Shown piece after piece: positions 40,884 through 51,314 of a stretch of DNA of 64,000 nucleotides (position 1 is its first letter; every line of letters starts with the position of its first letter). The translations under genes and the position numbers were made by a program. The DNA comes from Ascarosepion bandense. Taxonomy: Eukaryota; Mollusca; Cephalopoda; Sepiida; Sepiidae. The notes beneath the pieces are model-generated. The model was not told the DNA's origin and made no database searches. It saw only the letters and a program-made list of their open reading frames with translations. Location of the stretch: assembly GCA_037127315.1 (NCBI GenBank), contig JBBBDQ010000751.1, positions 124,001 to 188,000 on the forward strand, given 5' to 3'.

Positions 40884-41328
40884 TTTTTTTTAATCATTTC
40901 ACCCCGAGCAAGGCGGAAATGTCAATGATGTGCAGGGGGCTACATAAATGTAAAAAGATTAATTAGAAAAGAGTGAGGAGTACAAACTAGTTAGAAAGGA
41001 ACAATAGAAAGCTGAGAAAGCAGGTGCGATGACAGATACATAGGTAGAGAGAAAGGGAAGGTTATACAGGGGTGGGGAGAGAGCTAGAGTCCAGTGGTTA
41101 GTAGATGAGTATTGACTTTGCATTTAAATTTCTGGAGGTTGTAGCCGTCAGGAAAGCAAGAATACGGGAGCGAGTTCCACAGGCGGGAAGTGCGAGAGAA
41201 GAAGCTGCAGGAGTAGAATTGTCGTCTGCATTTGGCTAACCTGACTGTGAATGGGAGGGACCCAGTTGCCAGTCTGGTTGCATGAGTAAACACCTCTTGA
41301 GGAGGCATCAGTGACTTAAGTTCGTATG
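40884..41328 (-). pseudogene. CR1-like LINE 3' end in satellite, copy a
   Basis: The T-run and CACCCCGAGCAAGGCGG tail are followed by the 3' UTR. Then 41308-41084 encodes PPQEVFTHATRLATGS and RTSRLWNSLPYSCFPDGYNL followed by QKFKCKVNTHLLTTGL. The last block is identical to that at 59380-59538. Truncated at the 5' end. Confidence 0.92.
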
Positions 41329-42069
41329 AGATAAAAAAGAGAGGAAAAATTGATAAAAAAGAAAGCGAAAAATAATAATTGAAAGAAAAGATATAATGAT
41401 AAAGAAGGAAAAAGATTAACGATAAAAAAGAAAGAAAATAACAATAAAAAGAAAAGGAAAAAATAAATGAAGGAAAGTAATAATTATAAAATAAAGAAGA
41501 ATCAATGATAAAGAAGAAAAAAGATCATAGATAAAAAAGAAAGGGAATAATAATAATAATTAAAAGAATGGAATAATGATAAAATGGAAAAGTATCAATA
41601 ATAAAAAAGGAAAAAGATTAATGATAAAAAAGAAAGGAAATGACGATAAAGAAGAAAAGGGAAAATAAATGGAAAACAATCAATGATAAAGAAGAAAAAA
41701 ATTAGAGATAAAAAGAAACATAAATAACGATTAAAAAGAGGAAAAGAATAATAATAACGGAAATGGATGATGATGAAAAGGAAAAGCATCAATGATAAAA
41801 TAGAAAAGATTAACGATAAAATGGAAGCGAAATATCTTTTAAAAATGGAAAAGAAATAATGATGAATAAAGGAAAGAGATAATGATAAAATAGAAAAAGA
41901 TCAATGATAAAGAAGGAAAAAAGATTAATGAAAATAAAAATAAAAATAACGATAAAAAGAAAAGGGAAAATAAATGGAAAAGAATCAATGATAAAGAAGA
42001 AAACTAATTAGAGATAAAAAGAAAAATAAATAACGATTAAAAAGAAGAAAAGAAAAGAGATAATGATAA

Positions 42070-42705
42070 TTTTTTTTAATCATTTCACCTCGAGCAAGGC
42101 AGAAATGCCACTGATGAGCTGGGGGCTACATAACTGTAAAAAGATTAATTAGAAAAGAGTGAGGAGTACAAACTAGTTAGAAAGGAGCAATAGAAAGCTG
42201 ATAATGCAGGTGCGATGACAGATATATAGGTGGAGAGAAAGGGAAGGATATACGAGGGTGAGGAGAGAGCTAGAGTCCAGTGGTTAGTAGATGAGTATTG
42301 ACATTGCATTTAAATTTATGGAGGTTGTAGCCGTCAGGAAAGCAAAAATATGGGAGAGAGTTCCACAGGCGAGAAAAAGAAGCTGCAGGAGTAGAATTGT
42401 CGTTTGCATTTGACTAACCTGACTGTGAATGGATGGGACCCAGTTGCCAGTCTGGTTGCACGAGTAAATACCTGTTGAGGAGGCACCAGTGACTTAAGTT
42501 CGTCCGAGCAGAAGCCATGAAAGTATTTAAAGAACAGGCAAAGGGAGGCCACATTTCGACGGTGGGGAAGTGGCTGCAGTCGAGCCGCCAGATCAGTACC
42601 TATCACATTACAGACTCTCCTTTGGAGCCTGTCGAGAACACTGAGGTGAACGGCAGGGTCACCTGACCATAAATGGCAGCAGTACTCCATGCACGGACAG
42701 ATATA
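42070..42705 (-). pseudogene. CR1-like LINE 3' end in satellite, copy b
   Basis: Its tail and 3' UTR are nearly the same as copy a, but it extends further 5'. It encodes CPCMEYCCHLWSGDPAVHLS, VLDRLQRRVCNVIGTDLAAR, LQPLPHRRNVASLCLFFKYF and FTRATRLATGSHPFTVRLVK, almost in one frame from 42705 to 42330. Different 5' truncation points indicate two insertions rather than one duplicated segment. Confidence 0.92.
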
Positions 42706-43539
42706 ATGACAAAAATGAAAGAGAATAATAATAAATAGAAGATAGTAATAACAATAAAATGAAAAAGGATTCATGATAAAAAAGAAAAAGATATTGACAA
42801 AGAAGGACAGGATTAATGATTAGAAAGAAAGAGGAATAATGATAAATAAAGGAGAAGAATAACAATCAGAAAGGCAAAGGAATAATAAAAGAAAAGAAAG
42901 TTTTAATGATAGAGAAGGAAAAATATTAATGATATAGAAGGACAAGGTTTAATGACAAAAACAGAATATTGATGAAAAGAGTAGAAAAAATAATTAATTT
43001 TAAAAATGGCAATAAATTAATGATAAAAAAGAACAGAAATAATGATATAAGAAAGAATAATGGCAATGAAAAAAGAGGAATAATTATAAAAATTGGAAAG
43101 AAATAATCATAAGAAATTAAAAGGATTTATGATAAAAGAGCAGAAGGAATAATGGTAAAAAGAAAAAGGATTAATGATAAAAAATAAAAAGAAATAATTA
43201 AAAAAATTAAAAAGATAAATGATGATGAAGGGAAAGAAGAACGATAAAAAGGAAAAAAATAAAGATAAAAAGAAATAGTGATAAAAATGCAAACAAAATT
43301 AATGATAAAATGGGAAGTGGAAAAAAATAATTATAAAAAAGAAAGGAATTAATGATAAGAAACGAAAAGTATTAATGATAACCAAGCAAATGGAATACTG
43401 AGTAAGAAGAAATAAGAACAATGATAAAAAAGAAAATTAAATATTATAAACAGAAAAGGATTTTAATGATACAAAAGCAAAAGGAATAATGAGTAAGAAA
43501 TAAGAACAATGGCAAAAACAAAAAAAGAAATGAATTTAA

Positions 43540-44010
43540 ACCCCAATTTTTTGGCATTAAATTATTTTTTTTTAATGTTCGGTTATAATGAGAAGGTTTA
43601 TTTAGTCAGATTTTAATGAAAAATTTTTATTTTTATTCTTTTTTATTTTAGAAAACTGAAAATGTCCTCCAGTTTTGTATTCAAAAATGTTTTGCTGAGA
43701 ATAATTTTTCCTTCAAAAATGTTATGGTAATATTTTTCCTTCGGAAATGTATCTTTTTCTACGAAGGTCTATTTTTATGTATATATTCCTATAAAAGTTT
43801 ATTTTTATATTTTCATAGTGTTTTGACCCCAGTTTGGGGGTTAACGATTTGCCCATAGCTGGGACTCTAACAGGTGCTACCACTCCGGATCAGGTTGTAC
43901 CCGAGTACAACAGCAATTAAGAGATGGTTCCATGCTCCTCACAACCTTCCCAATCAGAGGCCTTGCTGCCGGATGCAGTTTACCGTCATACCCAGGACCA
44001 AAGAAAAGGA
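43540..44010. other. Non-satellite block inside the satellite
   Basis: It contains TTTTTATTTTTAT-rich sequence, then a more complex segment (CAGTTTGGGGGTTAACGATT..., GCCATACC...GACCAAAG). I do not recognise it. It may be a diverged transposon. Confidence 0.4.
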
Positions 44011-44297
44011 TTAGAAGCAAAAAGGAAAAGAAATAATGATAAAAAAGAGTAAAATTAAACAATAAAAAGATGAAATAAAATAAGCGAAAATGACTAATGA
44101 TAAAAAGTAAAAGGAATAATGATAAGAAACGAAAAACGTTGATGATAAACAGGAAAAGCATAACAATAAGAAGGATATTTAATTATGATTCAGAAGATAA
44201 TGTATTAATGATATTGCAAAAAAAAAAGGATTGGTGATAAAAAAAAACGAATAATGGAAAAAAAGAAAAAGGAACAATAATAAAGAAAGAAAAAGTA

Positions 44298-44956
44298 TCT
44301 AAACTTATTTATAAATGGAACTTTGTGTTTGTGTGTGTGTGTATGTGTGTGTGTGTATGTCCGTTACATATAGACTCTGAAACGGCTGAACCGATTTTCT
44401 TGAAAATATACACAGTTGTACAATAAGCGTCTGTGAGTGTTCTTAAATAGGTTTTTTGTCGAGGTACCCCCGATAAATATCGAAAATCGAAAAAAATCGG
44501 GTTATAGATGGAGTAGTCCGAGTTTAAACAAATTTGATACACTCATAGACAAAGACATAAGAAACGATATTCAGAAGTTTCAAGGTTGCAGTTCTTACAA
44601 TAGTGCAGAAAATCGATAATATATATATATATATATATAAGGCAAGATGTTTGTGTTTATGTCTATTTTTTTCAGCCCTTTTATTTTAGTTTTTGTTTTG
44701 TTTCGTAGGTATAATTGTAGTTCTTAATCTCAGACATGATACCATTTACCCAGAGGAATTATTTAGCCTTCAAAATTCAGTTTACGACGAAAAACTTATT
44801 TGATATCGATAGCAGGAAATCAAAATTTGACTTACATCCATTCATTTTTCTTACAGTCTACGGTTTCGCTTTAACTGGAAACAACTATTGCTTCTTAGTC
44901 TTTCGTGCCAACGTCCAAAGAGTCTGAGCTCCAGGATCATGGATTAGTTTTTAGAT
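44298..44956 (+). mobile_element. Helitron-like element, 3'-truncated, in satellite
   Basis: It starts TCTAAACTTATTTATAAATG, as do the copies at 15381 (minus) and 27638. Interior marks match (TTGAAAATATACACAGTTG, ATCGAAAATCG, ACTGGAAACAACTATTGC). It breaks off after GGATTAGTTTTT, before the hairpin and CTAG. A (TA)n tract interrupts it at 44620-44638. Confidence 0.65.
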
Positions 44957-45059
44957 GTTTGTGTGTTTTTGTGTCTGTTTATCTGCATTATAGTTAATAT
45001 ATAAACTGATCCCTCATTTTTTGGCCATCCTAGTTTCTGTACATTTATATTCTAGATTC

Positions 45060-45200
45060 ATAGGCTTGAGCTAGTGGATGACAGAACGAGGGTTGTATGG
45101 TGTAACAGGAGAAGGCATGCTAAGAGCCACCAGGGATAGAGAGACGTGGAAAGCTATGATCGCCTACGTCCTGAAAGAACAAGGCACATAGAAGAAAATA
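45060..45200 (+). mobile_element. RTE-like LINE 3' terminal fragment
   Basis: It encodes WMTERGLYGVTGEGMLRATR and DRETWKAMIAYVLKEQGT in one frame, with stop at about 45190 and a GAA-rich tail. It is a very short, quite well-preserved insertion. Confidence 0.85.
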
Positions 45201-45274
45201 TAAATAGACAAGGGTTATTGATAAAAAAAGGAAAATGATTAATGATGAATAACGAAAATAATGATAAAAAAGAA

Positions 45275-46131
45275 TCTATATATGTAAAAGGCAAGATGTG
45301 TGTGTGTGTGTGTGTGTGTGTGTGTCTGTCTGTCTGTCTGTCTTTCTGTTTGTCTGTATGTCCCTTATACAAATGCACAATTTTTATCCGATTCTCACAA
45401 AACTTCAAACAAATATACTTTAGGCTTTCGGTCAGGTCATGGGTTACTTATTTTTTTTTTCCGATTTTTCCCCAAAATTGGAATTCGATATTCCGTTATC
45501 CGATCAGGTCTGATCAAGATCAGGATTTCAGCACTTTTATCGTGGTTCTTGCTGCAGAATTTGCTCTAACTTGGTAAAATTATAGTTTTTAGTCTCAAAC
45601 ATAAGTAGATCTCAGACGACTCATTTTCTCCGATATCGGAAATCGATACCCCCGATATTCTATCGAATCTGATCAAAACTCTAATTTTACTCCCGATGGG
45701 TACGATAAGATTTCATGGACTTACTTAGGCTAGTTTATTCTTGGGTGACTTATTTGACTCTGATATTGGAAATCGATACTCCGATATCCTATAGGGTCTG
45801 ATCAAAATCAGGTTTTCAGCCCTTTTATTTTGATTTTTGCTTCGGGTTTTGCTCTAAGTAGGTATAATTGTAGTTCTTAGTCTCAGCCATGAAACCATTT
45901 ACTCAGAGGACTTATTTAGCCTTCAAAATTCAGTTATTTGACCTTGATACCAAAAATCAAAATTTGACTCACATTCATTCATTTTTCTTTCAATCTACGG
46001 TTTCGCTTTGACTAAAAACACCTATTGCTTTTTAGTCTTTCGTGCCAACGTCCAATGAGTCTGAGCTCCAGGACCATGGATTAGTTTTAAAGCTTTCATT
46101 ACACCCGAGCAACGCCCGGCTATACTACTAG
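45275..46131 (+). mobile_element. Helitron-like non-autonomous element, complete (857 bp)
   Basis: It begins TCTATATATGTAAAAGGCAA after A and ends ACTACTAG before T. A GC-rich hairpin (CCGAGCAACGCCCGGC) lies about 10 nt before the end. An early (GT)n(CTGT)n tract at 45298-45345 and the family interior follow. Flanks on both sides are satellite-like sequence (GATAAAAAAGAA and GGAATGATAAAAAATAAACG). Confidence 0.75.
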
Positions 46132-46224
46132 TGGAATGATAAAAAATAAACGGATTAATGATTAAAAGGTGAAATAATCATAAAATAAAAAAATCTGACT
46201 GATAAAGAAGGAGAAATAATGATG

Positions 46225-47083
46225 ATTAAAATGTAAAGTAAAATGACGGTAATGCCACTGATGCGCAGAGGATTATATAAGGGAAAAAGATTAGATAGGA
46301 GAGTAAAGAGTAAGACGAAACAGTTACAGTGTGTGTCATAGAAATTAAATTCCTGGAGTTTGCAGCCGTCAGGAAAGCAAGAATATGGAAGGGAGTTCCA
46401 CGTGCTGGAAGTGCGAGAAAAGAAGCTGATGGAGTAGAAATTTCGGCAGCGTTTGGTTGATCTGTGGATAGGTGGGACTCAGTTGACAGTCTCGTTGCAC
46501 GAGTAAACTCATGTTGCAGAGGCATCAGTGGCTTAAGTTCGTCGGAAAAGAAGCCATGAAAATATTTATAGAACAAAGTGAAGCCACATCCCGTCGGTGA
46601 GAAAGTGGCTGGAGTCGAGCCGCCAAGTCGGTATCTATCACATTACTGATTCTCCTTATGAGCCTATCGAGAACACTGGGATGAACAGTAGGGGCTCCTG
46701 ACCAGATATGACAGCAGTATTTCATGCACAGACGGATGGTTGATTTGTATATGTGCAAGATGGATTCAGGAGGGAAAAACATCCTGGCCCGACACAGTGA
46801 TCCAACCTTATTAGCAGTGGATTTAGCTATTGACTGAATATAATAGTTCCACTTGAGATCGGAAGATAGGGTAAGGCCGAGGAGGCGCAGTGTAATGAAG
46901 AGTAGGAACATAGGTATGAAGACAGTTGCGAAGGTAGAGAGAAAAGAAAATAACAAGATATACGATGTATTGTAGAAAGGACTGGAGTCAAGTGGATAAG
47001 AGATGGGAATTGACATTGCATTTAAATTCCTGGAGTTTGAAGCCGCCAGGAAAGCAAATATACGGAAGGGGTTATTACTAGAC
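46225..47083 (-). pseudogene. CR1-like LINE, two tandem pieces
   Basis: The left piece, minus strand 46885-46240, encodes ITLRLLGLTLSSDLKWNYYI followed by QSIAKSTANKVGSLCRARMF, IRLCMKYCCHIWSGAP and ATRLSTESH in two frames, then reaches the 3' end. At 47083-46890 a second 3' end (FRIFAFLAASNSRNLNAMSI plus UTR) is joined directly to this mid-gene sequence without an A-tail. It therefore looks like a head-to-tail tandem or recombination product. Confidence 0.85.
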
Positions 47084-47084
47084 A

Positions 47085-47215
47085 CAAAAACTTATATAAA
47101 AACAACAATAAATTGTTGAAAGAAAAAGCTATTACCAGCAATAAATAAATAAACTTTATTTGGCAATAAATGACCCGCCGAGGTTGATATGCCATAAAAA
47201 CAAAACAACCAACCA
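47085..47215 (-). mobile_element. 5S-SINE tail module
   Basis: On the minus strand it reads TTTTTGGTTGGTTG... in reverse, with the tail blocks GGTTGATATGCC, AATAAATGACCCGCCGAGG and TTATATAAAAACAACAATAA. The 5S and tRNA modules are absent (5'-truncated). Confidence 0.8.
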
Positions 47216-47219
47216 AAAA

Positions 47220-47465
47220 TGAAAAGTCTCATAGAAGTATGTGCTTTTCTTAAATAGGGTAATTAAAAAGCGTTTCTTCCTTTCCTTAGTATGATTAAGC
47301 TCTCTTTTCTTAAAGGTAATTTTCTTCGGACAAAAAGAACGGAGTTTGGATACTCCGAAAGGCACATGTTCGTTAATATATTTTTACAGTCATTTCACGC
47401 CAAGCAAGGCACTACTGCTACTGGTGCGCAGGGGTTCACATAAGAGGTGAGTGATGAGAAAGAGG
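47220..47465 (-). mobile_element. CR1-like tail with extended 3' sequence (E-tail), copy 1
   Basis: On the minus strand the CR1-like tail (GCCTTGCTTGGCGTGAAATG) is followed not by poly(A) but by about 165 bp (AACGAACATGTGCCTTTCGG...). That sequence has an open frame: FGVSKLRSFCPKKITFKKRE, then LNHTKERKKRFLITLFKKST. The same joint sequence occurs on the plus strand at 54575-54830. Confidence 0.7.
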
Positions 47466-48292
47466 AACAAGTCTGGGGAATTACTTGGCTATATGTAAGG
47501 GGTGATGTGATCGCATAAATTGTCTGACAGCCTTGACTGGGTTCTTCTGCTTGTTTGGTATGGTGCATAGCCTTGTTACTAGACATAGGTTTTCCAGTAG
47601 CCACCCTCTTGACCTAGGGAAGTACTATTTCCTCAAGGCACTTGATATTGGCCTCCGTGTTGAGTCTGAAGCCTTCAAAAACAAATTCGGAGCGATTAGA
47701 GTGAGTTTTCCAAGCTGTCGTATCTTCATTATCATCATTAGACTCATTCAACTCTTTTTTAAATCCTCTATGAATCAGTTAAGTGCCATACGTGATACAC
47801 GCTTGGACGATCATGTCTCGAAAGAGACATGACTGACTGGGCAGAAGATTATCCCGCCATTGCTTTCTGCGGTAGAATGGTTGCCAACCAAGGCTATAGA
47901 ACCAAATCTGCCCAATTATTTAACACATAACTGGTGGGAAGGGACGGATTAATACCTTTCCCAAGGGTATTTGTGCGTAAGTGAATGCAAGGAATTCAAC
48001 AGGAATTCGAACTCGGCACCCCGATTTGTCGTTCTGAATCGATATCCACTGCACCACAATGCAATCCTCTATACTGTCCTTAAATTTACAGCCAAACACT
48101 CCGAAATGTTCATATTGGTGTTTCCGGTGTGAATGCCAAGCAGTAAAGCATACGGTTTTCAAATTACGTCATAGTACTCTTTTTCTCGCAGGTGGTGCCT
48201 AACTGACCCTACTGTACTGTGTAGTCGATAAAATTATAACAAACAACGCGCATGCGTGATATAAAATGGTGACAATTTACCCTTCACGCCCT
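47466..48292 (-). pseudogene. maT-like transposase, copy 2, split by SINE-B
   Basis: The right end has TACAGGGCGTGAAGGGTAAA (48294-48270 region on the minus strand), matching the inverted ends of copies 1 and 3 with mismatches. Minus-strand pieces encode MLYCLAFTPETPI-like N-terminal residues at 48160-48070. After the SINE they encode NTEANIKCLEEIVLP...VATGKPMSSNKAMHHTKQAE at 47690-47530. Inactive. Confidence 0.8.
47762..48072 (-). mobile_element. SINE-B with 10-bp TSD, nested in maT-like element
   Basis: The element 47772-48062 is bounded by AATCCTCTAT at 47762-47771 and 48063-48072. It is slightly short (291 bp) because of small internal deletions (the segment around CATACTGTGGGATAAT is missing). 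Confidence 0.9.
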
Positions 48293-48322
48293 GTAGGTAT
48301 GACGAGACTGAGATAGATATAA

Positions 48323-48325
<3 letters not shown>

Positions 48326-48392
<67 letters not shown>

Positions 48393-48415
48393 AAGAAAGA
48401 GAGAGAGGAGATGAC
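48326..48415. repeat. (TA)n and (GA)n microsatellites
   Basis: TA run 48328-48357, then GA run 48359-48407. Confidence 0.95.
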
Positions 48416-48925
48416 GAGTTTGAGATACAGAGAGAAAGAGCGAGAGATATTTCGTCATTATTTAACTTGTTCCTTCCTTTCTTATCTTTTGATCTTTTTT
48501 TTATTTCTTTTACAATTACAAATTCTTTTTCACTATTCTTTAACAAGGATTCTTCTCCCAGGCAGCAACTTTCTGATATATAAAATGGGTAGAGTCAGTG
48601 GGTAGATTCTGATGCCTTTGGCAACATCTATATATTACACTTATGTTGGCACCTTTATCAAACACATACGCATATATTTCTTATTCTGGTTTTCTTTTTC
48701 TATCATTTTGATGATGACATGCTAACGCGATATTCTTGATATGGCAGTATATAAAAAACACCCTTTTTATTTTGTTCTCTCAAACGCCATTTTTTTTCTC
48801 TATATGCAAATTCGAAGTATCTTATGCGGAACCCTTGGGTCAAAACTCTTTTCAGAATGCATAATTTTTCGGGTTTTTATAATGATAGTATTGGTAATAC
48901 ATATCCATGATTATTCTTGGCACCA
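48416..48925. other. Unassigned spacer
   Basis: No element or gene was recognised. Confidence 0.5.
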
Positions 48926-49185
48926 GGAAGAGACGGATGAGGTTTTTGAAACATATAATAAGAAAGGAGAGCTTGGAGAATCTATTACTCACAAGAGAGA
49001 TAGAGGGAAAGACAGACAGAGGAAAGCATCGCGAGACCTACTTGATGGATTGAGCAGGTGGATGGCGGAGCGGATTTTGGGAGAGATACCAAGAGAAAAA
49101 ATATCAAGAGCAACAAAGGGTGAGGACAACTGGAAATCTATGATCATCAACGTCCTGAAGGGACATGTAATATAATGAAAAAGAA
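48926..49185 (+). pseudogene. RTE-like LINE C-terminus, divergent subfamily
   Basis: One open frame encodes QEETDEVFETYNKKGELGES, RDRGKDRQRKASRDLLDGLS and RWMAERILGEIPREKISRAT, then NWKSMIINVLKGHVI. It aligns with the RTE-like C-terminus but has RQKAS-type wording in place of RGRQRITYL, so it is a distinct subfamily. An A/GA-rich tail follows. Confidence 0.8.
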
Positions 49186-49640
49186 GAATTGGTGGTAATT
49201 GTAGAACTCTAACCGGATATGCGTGGGGCGTAAATGTTAAAAGAGCTGAAATTTGAATAGAAGAAACAATTTCCAATTCCGGTCTAGTCTTTGCAGATAT
49301 ACCTCTGCGAAAGTTATGTATCCATTCCTACTACTGTTTAAATAGTGTAGCACACTAGATTCTCCTAGTTTTGAAAGAGCAACCAGACTATGAAAACAAA
49401 AAAAGAAACACTGAATTTAAAACCGTTGAGAAACAAAGGAGGAACCACTCTATTATTTTGCTTTGATTTTGTCTTAGTTTTTTTTTACTTCTAATCATTT
49501 CATTTAATAAAAACAATTTAGAGTCAATTAGTGATTGAAAGTGAAAGAAGAAAGGACAATAAAAGAACAGGTTATTTCTAATCATTTCACCCAAGAAAAA
49601 TAATAAAGACAATTTAGACTCAATTAGTGATTGAAAGTGA
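49186..49640. other. Spacer with short tandem duplication
   Basis: The phrase TTATTTCTAATCATTTCA...ACAATTTAGA(G/C)TCAATTAGTGATTGAAAGTG occurs twice (about 49488-49545 and 49570-49640). No gene is seen. Confidence 0.6.
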
Positions 49641-49642
49641 AA

Positions 49643-50068
49643 GATGTTGGTTGGTTGTTTTGTTTTTATGGCATATCAACCTCGGCGGGTCATTTATTGC
49701 CAACTAAACTTTATTTGGATGTGCGTTGTGGCGCAGTGGATATCGGCTCGGAACGAGAAATCGGGGAACCGAGTTCGAATTCCAGTTGAATTCCTTGCAT
49801 TCACTTACGCGCAAATACCCTTGGGAAAGGTATTAATCCCTCTCTTCCCTCCAGTTATGGGTTAAATAATAGGACAGATTGGGTTCTATAGCCTTGGTCG
49901 GCAACCAGTCTACCGCAGAAAGCAATGGCAACCTACTGCGGGATAATCTTCTGCCCAGTCAGTCATGTCACTTTTGAGACATGATCGCCCAAAGCGTGTA
50001 TCGCGCATGGCACTTAACTGACTGACTGAAACTTTATTTATTGCTGTAATACCTTTTTCTTTCCTTAT
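49643..50068 (+). mobile_element. 5S-SINE tail fragment hosting SINE-B
   Basis: The reverse of the 5S-SINE tail (GGTTGGTTGTTTTG..., CTCGGCGGGTCATTTATTGC) runs to 49716 and resumes at 50040 (TTGCTGTAATACCTTTTTC). A SINE-B sits between. Confidence 0.85.
49706..50039 (+). mobile_element. SINE-B reference copy (312 bp) with 11-bp TSD
   Basis: The element 49717-50028 is bounded by AAACTTTATTT (49706-49716, 50029-50039). The head carries a perfect box A (TGGCGCAGTGG) and box B (GAGTTCGAATTCC). The body has CTTCCCTCCAGTTATGGGTT, GGCAACCAGTCTACCGCAGA and CAATGGCAACCTACTGCGGG. The 3' end is an imperfect self-complementary stretch (GTCAGTCATG...GACATGATCGCCC) closing with (ACTG)3. The GGCAACC-CTACTGCGGGATAAT part resembles LINE-derived 3' regions. 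Confidence 0.95.
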
Positions 50069-50107
50069 CCACATAGAACTATTTTCAGTTACTTCTATTA
50101 GGCATTT

Positions 50108-50595
50108 TATTATTGGTTGGTTGTTTTGTTTTTATGGCATATCAACCTCGGCGGTTTATTTATTGCCAACTAAACTTTATCTATTTATTGCTGGTAATAC
50201 CTTTTTCTTTCAATAATTTATTGTTTTTTTTTATACATATATAAGTTTGGTGTCTAGTAATACTTTTTTCTTTTCGAGTATCAAGGGGATTTGTTTTAAG
50301 GGCAGGGTCCCCAAGTCCTACCCTTGTTATTTAACCTATAACTGGAGGGAAGGGACGGATTAATACCTTTCCCAAGGGTACCAGTACTTAAGTGAATGCA
50401 GGGTATTCAACTGGAATTCGGACTTGGCTCACTGATTTCTTTTTCCAAACCGATATCCACTGCGCCACAACGCACATCTGTCACTAAACGCCTACAGCAC
50501 CTGGTATTCCCAAGTACTGACCAGGCTCAACGTTGATTAACTTCGGTGATCGAGCGAGAACCGGTGTATTCAACGTGATATGGCCGTAAACCGAG
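50108..50595 (-). mobile_element. 5S+tRNA chimeric SINE, long form, second copy
   Basis: It has the same order as 25936-26431 on the minus strand: 5S head (50590-50480, with a deletion of ATGGGTGACCGC-type sequence), SINE-B-type tRNA head (50478-50325), and tail (50320-50108, including TTTCGAGTATCAAGG and CTCGGCGG). No clear TSD is seen. That two independent loci share all three modules in order confirms the chimera. Confidence 0.9.
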
Positions 50596-50597
50596 AC

Positions 50598-50745
50598 TTT
50601 TGAAAGCTTATATCTGCTAACTTTATTCCTGTTCTGTGACCAGCAACGGTTTGCGATTATCCTATTGTTACTTAGTTTTGTCCCTGCAGATCGATTGTCA
50701 AAAGCACTTAGAGGGAAATCGTCTCCTTTGCAAACTAGACTATTT
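50598..50745 (+). repeat. Unclassified repeat U3, copy 1
   Basis: TATATCTGCTAACTTTATTC, CTGTTCTGTGACCAGCAACG and GCGATTATCCTATTGT recur at 54830-54945 in the same orientation. At 54830 it directly follows the E-tail sequence, so it may be a further part of that element. Confidence 0.6.
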
Positions 50746-51290
50746 TCGATGGCCTCGGACTCAACACGGAAGCCTATATCAAGTGCCTTGAGAAAATAGT
50801 ACTTTCCTAGGTCAAGAGGGTGGCTACTGGAATACCCTATGCCTAGCAACAAGGTTATACCCCATATCATACAAGCAGAAAAACCAATTCAAGGCCCTCA
50901 GACAATTTATGCGATCACATAACCCCTGACATATAGCCAACTCATTCCCTAGATTGCAGCTCCCTTGATTTTTTTTTGTATGGGGCGCAGTAGAGCGACA
51001 GACCAACAAACTCTTTGTAACACAAAAGACGAACTGAATGCTAGGATTACAGCAGTATTCAGCAACTTAAATAAAGTGACCGTCCAGAAGAGTTGCTAGA
51101 GATTCCGAAGTCGTCTGAAGGTCGTGATTAAAGCTAATGGCGATTTTATTGAATAAATTTACTCTTTAGTATTTCAAGATATTTTTTGTGTAAATGTGGT
51201 AAATATATCTGTTAAAAAGAGATGTCAGTGTTATTTCCATTTCCGCGTAATTCAGACGATAATTTATCCATCGCACCTTGTAACACATCA
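50745..51290 (+). pseudogene. maT-like transposase, copy 3 (C-terminal half)
   Basis: It encodes NTEAYIKCLEKIVLS, then in shifted frames QTIYAITxPDIxPTHSLDCSSL-like residues and LxGAVERQTNKLFVTQKTN. A 3' non-coding part follows, nearly identical to that of copy 1, and a terminal repeat GACGATAATTTATCCATCGC ending about 51286. It is 5'-truncated. Confidence 0.82.
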
Positions 51291-51314
51291 CTCAATATGT
51301 CCCAGGTCAGCAAT

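Larger units (their letters stand above)
39200..44290 (+). repeat. C-poor GATAAAAAGGAAA-type degenerate satellite
   Basis: The sequence is about 5 kb of loosely periodic phrases such as AATGATAAAAAGGAAAAGAA, AAAGAAGAAAAAGATTAATG and ATAATGATAAAATAG. C is almost absent from this strand. The phrases vary in length and no single unit fits throughout. Similar phrases reappear between insertions to about 46230. Interruptions are CR1-like LINEs at 40884 and 42070 and a non-satellite block at 43540-44010. The Phe/Tyr/Ser-rich frames on the minus strand are artefacts. Confidence 0.9.

Noticed and set aside
40274..43292. Phe/Tyr/Ser-rich membrane-like proteins on the minus strand
   Set aside because: They are translations of the complementary strand of the purine-rich satellite.
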